In this document: piece by piece, positions 17,966-26,174 of the stretch
How the letters are laid out: every line of letters starts with the position of its first letter
How positions within the stretch are numbered: position 1 is the first letter of the stretch
From: Clostridium nigeriense
Lineage (GTDB): Bacteria > Bacillota > Clostridia > Clostridiales > Clostridiaceae
Length of the DNA: 64,000 nt
Direction: 5' to 3'
Assembly (NCBI RefSeq): GCF_900086595.1
Contig: NZ_LT575472.1
Location: forward strand, 3,663,571-3,727,570
Made by a program: the position numbers and the translations under genes
The notes under the pieces: generated by a model
What the model saw: the letters and a program-made list of their open reading frames with translations, nothing else
What the model was told of the DNA's origin: nothing
Databases searched by the model: none

Positions 17966-18003
17966 ATTTTCCCTCCAAAAACTTTTATTTTATTATAATA
18001 AAA

Positions 18004-18025
18004 CCACCATGGTATTCCATAGTGG
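18004..18025 (-). terminator. Terminator upstream of lysA
   Basis: CCACTATGG/CCATGGTGG with a 4-nt loop and TTTTATTA on the minus strand ends the transcript of the 18104-18781 gene. Confidence 0.75.
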
Positions 18026-18103
18026 CTATATCATCCTATATATTATTATACACTTTTTTCATAAATATTCTATAATTATACATTTTAATCAAAGTAATTT
18101 TTA

Positions 18104-18781
18104 TTAATTTTCACCTCTATATTTATCCATTAAACTTCCCATTACATCTCCTGATGGTGGTGGTGTGTATGTTATTGCATTAGCACCTGCCTCTATAGTT
18201 CTCATAATACTTTCTTCAGAAGGACCACCTGTTGCTATTATCGGAAAGTTAGGGAATTCTTCTCTTATTTTACTCACTATCCTAGGAGTATTTTTACCGC
18301 CAGATACGTTTAGTATAGTTGCCCCAGCTTCTATTCTTTCAGCTACATTTTCACACTCAGAAACTATAGTTACTATTACAGGTATATCAATTGATTCTCT
18401 TACCTTTTTTATTATTTCATTGGCAGTAGGTGCATTTACAACTACTCCCATAGCTCCTTTAAATTCAGCATCTAATGCTAAATTCACCACTCTCTTTCCT
18501 TGAGTGATTCCACCACCGACTCCACAAAAAACTGGTACATCGGCTGCCATTACTAGAGCTTGGGTTATTATTGGTTGAGGAGTAAATGGATATACTGCTA
18601 TTATTGCATCTGCATTTGTATTTTTAATAATAGCTACATCTGTTGTAAATAATAAAGATTTTATCCTTTTTCCAAATATTTTTATTCCACTGCATTCTCT
18701 AATACAAGAAGGAACCTCAATTACATGGCTTCTTAATGTTCCTTTTATCTCTGGTACCTGCTTTATTTTTTTCACATCCAT
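18104..18781 (-). CDS. Predicted TIM-barrel protein, function unknown
   Basis: The 225-residue soluble protein has alternating strands with VFCGVGGGIT, VVVNAPTANEI, VIVTIVSECEN, LNVSGGKNTPRI and IIATGGPSEES segments, the glycine-rich loops of phosphate-binding beta/alpha barrels. I cannot assign a reaction. AGGAGGAG precedes the ATG. It is followed by a terminator, so it is not necessarily tied to lysA. Confidence 0.7.
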   Translation of the reverse strand: MDVKKIKQVPEIKGTLRSHVIEVPSCIRECSGIKIFGKRIKSLLFTTDVAIIKNTNADAIIAVYPFTPQPIITQALVMAADVPVFCGVGGGITQGKRVVNLALDAEFKGAMGVVVNAPTANEIIKKVRESIDIPVIVTIVSECENVAERIEAGATILNVSGGKNTPRIVSKIREEFPNFPIIATGGPSEESIMRTIEAGANAITYTPPPSGDVMGSLMDKYRGEN

Positions 18782-18936
18782 ATAAAACTCCTCCTATTTT
18801 GTCTTTCTCTCTATTAATTTTAATTATATAAGTTTACAAAATACTAATTTTTGCTTAAACACTATTAAATTGAAATATATTTAGTTAAATATAGAATCTT
18901 TACTAAAATTTATATATAATTATATTATACTACCTT

Positions 18937-18960
18937 TTGCATATATTAAGATATATGCAA
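18937..18960. repeat. Short perfect inverted repeat
   Basis: TTGCATATAT/ATATATGCAA with a TAAG loop lies in the 258-nt divergent region between the TIM-barrel gene and the DUF1576 gene. No T run follows, so an operator is more likely than a terminator. No other gene-like signal is seen in this gap. Confidence 0.35.
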
Positions 18961-19039
18961 CTAGATTATTTTATAAAATAATAACTATTTAATCAACATT
19001 ATATTTTATTATAATGGATGTTTATAATTTTTATAAGAG

Positions 19040-20290
19040 GTGATTTATATAAGAAAGAGAAAATTTTACCCACCCTATATTATTTTAATGATTCTTTACA
19101 GTTTTTTTATTTTTGTAGCCTTCCTTTTAGATTCGCCAAAGGAAATTTTTCAAGGTTTAAAACAAATAATTCTAAGCCCTGATATATTAATTTCTGATTA
19201 TGTAGAAATTGGTGGAATCAGTGCTTCTCTTCTAAATTCTGCTTTAACTAGTATGCTTTCACTTTTTCTTTTAGTCTTTATTGGTGTAAAACCTAATGGA
19301 GCAACTATTATGTCTTTATGGCTAATGACCGGATTTGCTTTTTTCGGTAAAAATATTTTAAATATATGGCCAATTATCATAGGAGTTTTTCTTTATTCAC
19401 GATATCAAAAAGAACCTTTTCTTAATTATAGCTTAGTTGCATTACTTTCAACTACCTTAGCTCCAACTGTTAGCCAGCTTAGTTTTACAAGTTACTTTTC
19501 AACCTCTTTAGGAATTGTTCTAGGTTATGTAATCGGTATCTTGACTGGGTTTATATTAGCTCCTATTGCTTCTCATTGCATTAAAGCTCATAATGGGTAT
19601 AATCTATATAATATAGGTTTTGCAGGTGGATTATTTGCCACATTATTGATGTCAATATTAAGAGCTGTTGGAATAGACTTTGAAACTAGATCATTATGGG
19701 ATACAGATTCAAACTATATCTTTGCTATTATATTATTTATAGTTTCTTTATATTTAATTATTGTTGGAGTATTTAATAACCCTTCAATAAAAGAAAATTT
19801 TTTATCTTTAATAAAGCAACCTGGTAGATTAGTTAGCGATTATTATATACTATTTGGAAATACGTGCTATGTAAATATGGGTATATTATGCCTCTTCTCA
19901 ACAATCCTTGTATTAGTTTTAAAATCTCATCTAAATGGACCAACTATTGCTGGAATATTTACTATTGTTGGATTTGGAGCTTTTGGTAAACATATTAAAA
20001 ATGTTACACCAATTATCATAGGAGCTATATTAGGTGCATTCTTTAATATTAATCCTATTAATTCACCTTCATTAATATTATCTATTCTATTTTCAACTGC
20101 ATTGGCTCCTATTGCGGGTAGATTTGGGCCTATAATGGGAATATTAGCAGGATTTCTACATGTAAATATGGTAACTAATGTGGGATATCTTCATGGAGGA
20201 CTTAATTTATATAATAATGGTTTAGCAGCTGGTTTTGTGGCAATGCTCTTAATACCTATAATAAATGTATTTGAAAAGGAGAGCTTGTAA
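19040..20290 (+). CDS. DUF1576 multi-pass membrane protein
   Basis: The protein of about 416 residues has some ten hydrophobic helices in two similar halves; the phrase NGATIMSLWLMTGFAFFGKN in the first half echoes NGPTIAGIFTIVGFGAFGKH in the second, and APTVSQL echoes APIAGRFGP. An internally duplicated transporter-like fold is implied. The family is DUF1576. The only canonical start, GTG 19040, overlaps the AGAGGTGAT site; a rare ATA or ATT start a few nt downstream would fit the spacing better. The stop lies next to the following gene. Confidence 0.85.
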   Translation: MIYIRKRKFYPPYIILMILYSFFIFVAFLLDSPKEIFQGLKQIILSPDILISDYVEIGGISASLLNSALTSMLSLFLLVFIGVKPNGATIMSLWLMTGFAFFGKNILNIWPIIIGVFLYSRYQKEPFLNYSLVALLSTTLAPTVSQLSFTSYFSTSLGIVLGYVIGILTGFILAPIASHCIKAHNGYNLYNIGFAGGLFATLLMSILRAVGIDFETRSLWDTDSNYIFAIILFIVSLYLIIVGVFNNPSIKENFLSLIKQPGRLVSDYYILFGNTCYVNMGILCLFSTILVLVLKSHLNGPTIAGIFTIVGFGAFGKHIKNVTPIIIGAILGAFFNINPINSPSLILSILFSTALAPIAGRFGPIMGILAGFLHVNMVTNVGYLHGGLNLYNNGLAAGFVAMLLIPIINVFEKESL

Positions 20291-20291
20291 A

Positions 20292-20636
20292 ATGAAGTAC
20301 TACTTTGAGAAAAATTTGAAAATAATTAATGAATTGATGACATACTTATATAAACTAGGGTCAAAAAATATTCAAGTTAATTTACATAGGGATGAAGCCA
20401 AAACTTCTTTTCTTATATCCGGAGAAGTACCAAATATAGATGATACTGAATTAAATAGGCTAAAAGCTATATTAAATACTCAAAGACAGCATGAAGTTGA
20501 AGAATACTATTGGCATTTAGGTGGAGAAAGTGATGCTGAAGGAGAACTTTCCTTAGTTGGAATGATGATAGATAATGTAGATATATACTATAATAATGAT
20601 ATATTAAAACTAGAAATTCAAAGAAATGATTTTTAA
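20292..20636 (+). CDS. Conserved small cytoplasmic protein, unknown function
   Basis: The 114-residue protein starts at ATG 20292, one base after the preceding stop, with AAAGGAGAG upstream, so it is coupled to the DUF1576 gene. It is mixed alpha/beta, with an acidic C-terminal half (GGESDAEGELSLVGMMID). No family is recognised. The tight coupling suggests a partner or regulator of the membrane protein. Confidence 0.75.
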   Translation: MKYYFEKNLKIINELMTYLYKLGSKNIQVNLHRDEAKTSFLISGEVPNIDDTELNRLKAILNTQRQHEVEEYYWHLGGESDAEGELSLVGMMIDNVDIYYNNDILKLEIQRNDF

Positions 20637-20657
20637 TTTAAAATAATAAGTTAAAAA

Positions 20658-20678
20658 GGGGCTTCTTATAAAAGCCCC
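20658..20678. terminator. Terminator between convergent genes
   Basis: GGGGCTT/AAGCCCC with a 7-nt loop; T5 follows on the minus strand, so it mainly serves the NUDIX gene. Confidence 0.85.
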
Positions 20679-20683
20679 ATACA

Positions 20684-21184
20684 CTATTTTTTCAATTCTT
20701 CTATTTGTAAAACCTTCTTTACAACCTTCGTTCCTATGATGTCTTCCTTCATTTCTTCTAAAGCATTAGAAAGTTTTGTCCACCCCATACCTTCAACCTC
20801 TGTAGACTTATTAATTTCTCCAGAAACAAAATCTGCAACAAAAGTTATCATTAAGATTTCTTTGCCCTTTACATAATCCGAACCTAAATATCTAATATTT
20901 TCAATTTCAATTCCAGCCTCTTCCTTTACCTCTCTATATACTGCATCCTCAGCTGTCTCATCATGTCCTACATATCCTGATAATAAAACCTTAGAATTCT
21001 CATATATATAGCTTTGTTTTAATAATAGTATTTCATCTTCTTTTATTATTGCAACCATTATACATGGCTTAGGAGTATCAAAAAACATAATATCGTCATG
21101 TGAACAATAAGGTACTCCTCCCTCATCCCAACTAAACTTCTCTTCTAATCCTCTGCCGCACATAGGGCAAAACTTATATTTCAT
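20684..21184 (-). CDS. NUDIX hydrolase, NudC-like
   Basis: The 166-residue protein has a complete NUDIX box (G-x5-E-x7-REVKEEAGI, residues about 71-93) and an N-terminal CPMCG plus YCSHDD metal-binding segment similar to the zinc ribbon of NADH pyrophosphatases, but it lacks their large N-terminal domain. It probably hydrolyses a nucleoside diphosphate derivative such as NAD(H); the substrate is uncertain. It lies 31 nt downstream of sfsA and may share its transcript. Confidence 0.88.
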   Translation of the reverse strand: MKYKFCPMCGRGLEEKFSWDEGGVPYCSHDDIMFFDTPKPCIMVAIIKEDEILLLKQSYIYENSKVLLSGYVGHDETAEDAVYREVKEEAGIEIENIRYLGSDYVKGKEILMITFVADFVSGEINKSTEVEGMGWTKLSNALEEMKEDIIGTKVVKKVLQIEELKK

Positions 21185-21215
21185 ATTACACCTCTTACTA
21201 GTAAAAACACCTTGA

Positions 21216-21911
21216 TTATAATATTATATCAACTTTATTATTTAACTCAATTGAATTTTTATCAACAGTACAATTATATGCTAGTATATCTACGCCTCTT
21301 TCTTTAGCTAATCTTAAAGCATTACTAAATTCCGGATCAGTATCATCATTAGGAGAAAAAGTCTTAACATTATCTAACTGAATTAAAAATAATATTCCTG
21401 CACCATATCCTTGATTCTTTGCTTCTATAAGTTCTAGTATATGCCTTGCCCCTCTTTCTGTTGGTGCATCTGGAAATTTACAATGCCCATTATCCTCTAA
21501 TGTTACTCCTTTAACTTCCAAGTAATAAACTTCTTCCTCATCTTCTGTGGATAATTTAAAATCAAATCTACTTTTTCCAAAAGTCTTTTCTCTGTTTATT
21601 TTACTATATTTATGTAAAGTTTCAATTTTTTTATTTTGTAGAGCTTCATTAACTACCTTATTTGGTATTTGGGAATCAATATTAATTAATATATCTCCCT
21701 TCATAGCTGCAATTAAATCATACTTAGTTTTTCTGTTTGGATTTAATTCTTCCCTTAAAAATATCTTTGTTCCTTCTTTTAAAATTTCTCTACATCTCCC
21801 TGTATTTGGTACATGAACTACCATTTCTTCATTATTTAATATTACTTTTGCATTAAATCTATTAGGTCTATTTAAAAATATACCTTCAAAAATATTCTTT
21901 TCAAACTTCAT
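21216..21911 (-). CDS. sfsA: SfsA family protein
   Basis: The 231-residue protein is full length for SfsA, with an N-terminal OB-like part (VHVPNTGRCREIL) and a C-terminal nuclease-like fold including FDFKL, YLEVKGVTLE and FPDAPTERGARH. In E. coli SfsA was first noted for maltose metabolism and binds DNA; its exact role is unsettled. Its promoter must lie in the DnaA-box-rich region to the right. Confidence 0.93.
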   Translation of the reverse strand: MKFEKNIFEGIFLNRPNRFNAKVILNNEEMVVHVPNTGRCREILKEGTKIFLREELNPNRKTKYDLIAAMKGDILINIDSQIPNKVVNEALQNKKIETLHKYSKINREKTFGKSRFDFKLSTEDEEEVYYLEVKGVTLEDNGHCKFPDAPTERGARHILELIEAKNQGYGAGILFLIQLDNVKTFSPNDDTDPEFSNALRLAKERGVDILAYNCTVDKNSIELNNKVDIIL

Positions 21912-21970
21912 TTTATATCTCCTTAAGTAATTTATTAATATTTCTACATTTTTCTCAATTTTTTTTATAC

Positions 21971-22316
21971 TTATCCACCAATAATAAAAAAGTTTTCCAC
22001 AAGTAACTCAAAAATATATTACATTATCTCTATATTTTCAATATAATTGTAACATTATCCACAGTTTTTATCCACAATCTGTACAAACTGTTAATAACTT
22101 TGTTCATATAGATATTTTTACAAATTTTATTATTTTACTCTATATAGCACATACTACTATAGTTCTTCAAATATCATCATATTGTTACAAACATACATTC
22201 AATCCATATATATTGTGTCAATACCTTTTTAAAAGTTTTCAACAGTTTTTGTTAGTTGTCCACATTTTGTGGATAACTTTCCACAATTTTAACATATTAA
22301 TATTTACTTATCTACA
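21971..22316. other. DnaA-box cluster in a 526-nt intergenic region
   Basis: Three perfect TTATCCACA boxes (22055-22063, 22068-22076 on +, 22268-22276 on -) and four one-mismatch boxes (21971 TTATCCACC, 21993 TTTTCCACA, 22256 TTGTCCACA, 22308 TTATCTACA) plus a weaker one at 22277 occur in about 350 bp. The boxes form two groups around a very AT-rich centre (22077-22250) that contains TACTACTA and ATCATCAT. This is the density expected of a replication origin or a DnaA-titration site, yet no dnaA, dnaN or rpmH gene is in the window. Confidence 0.75.
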
Positions 22317-22357
22317 TCTTAAAATTTCCTTAAAGGAATTTTAAGTCCCTTGTATTA

Positions 22358-22408
22358 AAACATTTCATTACATATACTTAAATCAATTAATGAAATGTTT
22401 ATTTTTTC
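22358..22408 (+). terminator. Intrinsic terminator just upstream of the DUF1700 gene
   Basis: A perfect 13-bp stem AAACATTTCATTA/TAATGAAATGTTT with a 17-nt loop is followed by ATTTTTTC on the + strand, only about 30 nt before the next coding start. No + strand gene precedes it, so it must end a leader or a small RNA. Confidence 0.7.
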
Positions 22409-22437
22409 AATATTATATATGGAGGTAAAGACTTAAA

Positions 22438-23100
22438 ATGAATAAAGATGAATTTATTAATATCTTAAAAGATGGATTAAAAGACTTCCCTGAAGGAGAA
22501 TTAAGTGAAATATTATTTTTCTATAAAGACTTTTTTGACTCATCTTATGCTTCCGGTAAAAATTCGGATGATATAATTAAAGAACTTGGGAATCCTTATG
22601 AAATAGTTGAGAAATATCTAAAAGAAAAAAATAGCTCTATAACTAATGAATCTGAAAATAGTTATGATAAAGTAAAAGAAAACCCTAGCAAAGAAGATTA
22701 TATAATTAATGATAAAGTTACCTCAAAAAAAACTTCAAATAACTTTATTATTTCATTAATAATTTTAGTACTTTCCTGTGTAGTATTAGGTCCAATAGCA
22801 TTAGGAATACTTGGTGTTATGTCTACTATATTTATTGTAATTTTAGCTAGTACATTAGGTATATCTATACTGGGAACAGTAATTCTTTTAGGTAAAGTTT
22901 TTACAAATACTATAGGAATATTATTATTCCCAACATTTATTTTAGATTTTCCTAATTCAGTTATAGCTTTTTCCGTTTTAGGAAGCATATGTTTATTTAT
23001 TTTTACAATATTACTTTTATATTGTTTAATTAAATTTATTGTTAGATTAATAAGAAGAATATTTAATTGGACTTCTTCTAAAGTAAAGGAGGAAAAGTAA
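22438..23100 (+). CDS. DUF1700 (HAAS domain) membrane protein
   Basis: The 220-residue protein begins with the helical HAAS domain (MNKDEFINILKDGLK to about residue 62, including ELGNPYEIVEKYL) and then has three or four membrane helices (about 100-205). Such proteins normally work with a DUF4097 protein and often a PadR repressor in envelope-stress circuits; the DUF4097 partner follows 2 nt after the stop, but no PadR gene is seen. GGAGG precedes the ATG. Confidence 0.9.
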   Translation: MNKDEFINILKDGLKDFPEGELSEILFFYKDFFDSSYASGKNSDDIIKELGNPYEIVEKYLKEKNSSITNESENSYDKVKENPSKEDYIINDKVTSKKTSNNFIISLIILVLSCVVLGPIALGILGVMSTIFIVILASTLGISILGTVILLGKVFTNTIGILLFPTFILDFPNSVIAFSVLGSICLFIFTILLLYCLIKFIVRLIRRIFNWTSSKVKEEK

Positions 23101-23102
23101 TT

Positions 23103-24071
23103 ATGAAGAAAAAGCTAATTTCTACTAAAATTAAAATTTTTATGACTTTTCTTTTAGTAACTTCTATACTATGTTATACAACAGCTTTAATTCAACTTAA
23201 TAATAGTAGCTTTAAGCTTAGTAATTATTTTAATTTAAATGAATACAATTTTACAAATTGGAATCTCAATACCAACACTACACTAAGTGGTGATGAAGTT
23301 CTTTCAAAAGATATTAACTTAACTGATATAGATACTATAGATATAAATTTTAATAATAATTATACAGTAATAGAAACTTATCCAGGAGATAAATTAAATA
23401 TAACAGCTTATTCCACATATTATTCAAAAGCAATAACAGAAACAATGGACATTATATCTAATTCAATAGATAATAAAATCTTAAATTTATCTACTACTAC
23501 TGATTTAAATAACTCAAGCGAATTTAAAAATAGCATAAGTTTTTTAATAAAAATTCCATATTCTTTTTTAAACAATACTAATATTAATATTGGTTCAGGA
23601 AATATTAACATTAATAATTTAAATTTAAAAAACCTAAATATAAAAACTTCAAGTGCTAATATATATATTAATAATTTAAATTCAGACAATGCTAATATTT
23701 CCTCTACATCAGGCTATATAATAACTAATAAATTTAATACAAATAAAATTTCATTACATAATGTATCAGGAAATATTTCTTCTACTAGTATAATAGGAGA
23801 TGCTACTATTTCTACAATATCAGGGAATGTTTCCATATTAGCATCAACAAATTTAAATACCTTAGATATTGATTCTAACTCTGGTAATGTTCATTTTTCA
23901 GTATCTGAAAACAGTAATATTTCGTTAAATTATTCAACTATAAGCGGAGACTTCTATAAATCTAATGATAATAGTAATAACTATGGTAAAAATATTTCTT
24001 TAACTTTTGGTGATGGCTCTAAAAAGGTTAATATTAAAACAGTTAATGGAAATTTAATATTAGAAAATTAA
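23103..24071 (+). CDS. DUF4097 beta-helix surface protein
   Basis: The 322-residue protein has an N-terminal membrane anchor (about 7-28) and a long extracytoplasmic part made of short N/S/T-rich beta repeats (INNLNLKNLNIKTSSANIYI type), matching the DUF4097 right-handed beta fold. AAGGAGG within the end of the upstream gene drives it. It is the natural partner of the HAAS-domain protein. The repeats suggest a structural or sensory domain facing the wall; the ligand is unknown. Confidence 0.88.
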   Translation: MKKKLISTKIKIFMTFLLVTSILCYTTALIQLNNSSFKLSNYFNLNEYNFTNWNLNTNTTLSGDEVLSKDINLTDIDTIDINFNNNYTVIETYPGDKLNITAYSTYYSKAITETMDIISNSIDNKILNLSTTTDLNNSSEFKNSISFLIKIPYSFLNNTNINIGSGNININNLNLKNLNIKTSSANIYINNLNSDNANISSTSGYIITNKFNTNKISLHNVSGNISSTSIIGDATISTISGNVSILASTNLNTLDIDSNSGNVHFSVSENSNISLNYSTISGDFYKSNDNSNNYGKNISLTFGDGSKKVNIKTVNGNLILEN

Positions 24072-24101
24072 AAAACGACGGCTTTAAAGTCGTCGTTTTT
24101 T
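24070..24101. terminator. Strong bidirectional terminator
   Basis: AAAAAACGACGGCTTT/AAAGTCGTCGTTTTTT, one G-T pair in an otherwise perfect stem, starts at the stop codon of the DUF4097 gene. Confidence 0.9.
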
Positions 24102-24163
24102 CACTTCTTATATCTTTATATAAGAAGAAATATCATTATATTTTATTTATGTTATATAAATTT

Positions 24164-24331
24164 TTACCTTACTGAATTTTTATATTGATACCAAGATATT
24201 AGATATTGAATTGCTACAACTATTGGTCCTACAAGAGCTGTAACTACTGTCCATAGAATCTTATTTTGTCCCTTTTCTTCTGCTAATTTATATGATGCAA
24301 ATGCTGATACTGCTAGTAATAATATTAACAT
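24164..24331 (-). CDS. 55-residue membrane protein
   Basis: A short frame codes for MLILLLAVSAFASYKLAEEKG followed by a second hydrophobic segment (LWTVVTALVGPIVVAIQYLI) and the tail SWYQYKNSVR. Two helices separated by a charged turn make a plausible small hairpin membrane protein. AAGGGAG lies 13 nt upstream of the ATG, a little far. Codon use looks normal for the region. No family is recognised. Confidence 0.65.
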   Translation of the reverse strand: MLILLLAVSAFASYKLAEEKGQNKILWTVVTALVGPIVVAIQYLISWYQYKNSVR

Positions 24332-24513
24332 AATTTATTCTTATCTCCCTTATATTTTTATTAATTCCTTACCCTAAGTTAATTCTACATAATGGGCTCT
24401 TGTTTTTCAATAAAACTATAATGGTAAAACAGTAAATTTTACGTTACAACTTAACAAATAATTCAAATGTTATAATTATTTTTTATGATTTAAAACTTAT
24501 TTATATAAAATAC

Positions 24514-24554
24514 TAAAGGACAGTACAAGTATATTAAACTATTCGTACTATCCT
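24514..24554 (-). terminator. Hairpin after the DUF3892 gene
   Basis: AAGGATAGTAC pairs with GTACTGTCCTT (one mismatch) around 19 nt; the following T run on the minus strand is weak. Confidence 0.5.
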
Positions 24555-24610
24555 TAATTTAAAATTTTAAAATTATTGACTTTTTATTTTAATTAATAGT
24601 ATTCAATATC

Positions 24611-24910
24611 TTACTCTACTGTTGGCAAAGAGCTTAAATTATTATTTTCATTTTGATCTGGTAAACTTCTTAAATATTCTTCACCCTTTTTGGATATTCC
24701 AACTGCCACTCCAGAAATTTGTCCTTCCTTAGCAAGCTGTACACCTTGCTCCTTTGATACTCTTTCTCCATTTGAAAGTTCGTATCCAACTACATCTCCA
24801 GATTTTTTAATAAGAGCTGTAATTGATTGTGCATTATCCTTTGGTATTGGCACCTCTTTATTTATATTTATAGGTAATCCTCCAAGCATATTATCATTTT
24901 TATTTTGCAA
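24611..24910 (-). CDS. DUF3892 family protein
   Basis: The 99-residue protein carries the DUF3892 pattern ITALIKKSGDVVGYELSNGE, then AKEGQISGV and GEEYLRSLPD, in the second half; the first 27 residues are a polar lead. The start is TTG 24910, placed by GGAGGTG 6 nt upstream. The function is unknown; in clostridia such proteins accompany sporulation or stress genes, but nothing adjacent confirms that. Confidence 0.75.
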   Translation of the reverse strand: MQNKNDNMLGGLPININKEVPIPKDNAQSITALIKKSGDVVGYELSNGERVSKEQGVQLAKEGQISGVAVGISKKGEEYLRSLPDQNENNNLSSLPTVE

Positions 24911-25039
24911 AATAACACCTCCTATTCTTATAATGTTATTTTGCCCACGATAATTTCTTTAATACAGTATAATACTTTTGTATTTTACATTCTTATATTT
25001 TACTTCCATGTTAATAAAACTCTATAATAAGTCCTTTAA

Positions 25040-25480
25040 TTAATTTAATATACTTTCTGCCTGCTCTCTTAATAATTCTATATTATTCTCAGCATCTACT
25101 GTTGCAAATTTATATACATCTGTAAAATTATAAAAATAATTTGCTATGGCTATTTTTTTTGATCTAGATACATCAAATTCACTAGAAACTTTTTCTAGAA
25201 AATCTATTTCTTCAACTTCATATTCTCCATCCACTAAAGCTACACCAACTAATTCAAAATATATTATAGATCTAGCTCTATAACTAGATTTCTTTAGTAA
25301 AGATATTATATCGTTAAATTCTATAAATTTCATTTCCTCATCTGTAATTCCTAGTTCCTCTTTATAATCCGCTAACAATCTTTTTTCTTCTTCTGCAAAT
25401 TTATTATCTACTTTAGCAAACGTAGATACTAGATTTAAAAAACACATTGCTTCATCTTTATTTAACTCATTTAAAAACAT
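25040..25480 (-). CDS. TerB-like domain protein
   Basis: The 146-residue all-helical protein has two similar acidic motifs: AKVDNKFAEEEKRLLADY near the N-terminus and ALVDGEYEVEEIDFLEKV in the middle, the D-G-x-x-x-x-E-E layout of the TerB/DjlA-N helical domain that binds metal in tellurite-resistance proteins. It stands alone without other ter genes, so a tellurite role is not implied. AAGGTGAG precedes the ATG. Confidence 0.75.
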   Translation of the reverse strand: MFLNELNKDEAMCFLNLVSTFAKVDNKFAEEEKRLLADYKEELGITDEEMKFIEFNDIISLLKKSSYRARSIIYFELVGVALVDGEYEVEEIDFLEKVSSEFDVSRSKKIAIANYFYNFTDVYKFATVDAENNIELLREQAESILN

Positions 25481-25568
25481 TATATTCTCACCTTCCCAAT
25501 ACTAAATTTTATCTATATATAAATTATATTATTTAACTATCCTTAATTTCATATATGTTAACTATTAT

Positions 25569-26156
25569 TTAAAAAAGTTTATAAATTCTTTCAAATCTAA
25601 TAGCTTCATCAACATTCCCCATAACTTTATTAACCTCACTAATAAGTAAATATACTTCCTTATCATAAGGATTTATACTAATAGCCTTTTTTAAAAGTTC
25701 ATGAGCTTCAATAGTATTTTTATTTTCATATAATAATTCTCTTATTTCATCCAATATATCTTTTTTTATATTATTAGCACTTTTTAATTCTACTTTTCTC
25801 TCTATTTCATCTAAAACTAAATTTATTCTCTCTGGAGAAAATGGTTTTTGTAAATATACTAAAGCTCCCAATTTAGTGCACTCAATTGCATTTTTTACTG
25901 TAGCAAAAGCAGTCATTATAACAACAGGACAACTACTTCTTGTAGCTTTAATAACTTTTAAAACTTCAGTTCCACTAATTCCAGGCATTCTAATATCTAA
26001 AAATATTAAATCTATATCAATTTCCTTATCTTGAATCATTTTTAGAGCTTCTATTCCATTATCAGCTGTAATAACATCATATCCTCTAAGTTCTAAGCAA
26101 GTACTTAATAAAATTCTTATATTTTTTGTATCATCTATAACTAAAACTTTCTTCAT
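25569..26156 (-). CDS. Response regulator with TPR-like C-terminus (no DNA-binding domain)
   Basis: Residues 1-118 form a receiver domain with D8-D9, phospho-acceptor D54 (IFLDIRMPG) and LQKPFSPER. The remaining 75 residues are helical; EAHELLKKAISINPYDKEVYLLISEVNKVM reads as a TPR pair rather than a DNA-binding domain, so output is probably by protein contact. It lies 18 nt after the kinase gene and is surely its partner. Confidence 0.9.
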   Translation of the reverse strand: MKKVLVIDDTKNIRILLSTCLELRGYDVITADNGIEALKMIQDKEIDIDLIFLDIRMPGISGTEVLKVIKATRSSCPVVIMTAFATVKNAIECTKLGALVYLQKPFSPERINLVLDEIERKVELKSANNIKKDILDEIRELLYENKNTIEAHELLKKAISINPYDKEVYLLISEVNKVMGNVDEAIRFERIYKLF

Positions 26157-26174
26157 AGTATCAACTCCATATTA

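Noticed and set aside
21912-22437. The primary chromosomal origin of replication
   Set aside because: The DnaA boxes are convincing, but rpmH, dnaA, dnaN, recF and gyrB, which flank oriC in clostridia, are absent; kept only as a DnaA-box cluster.
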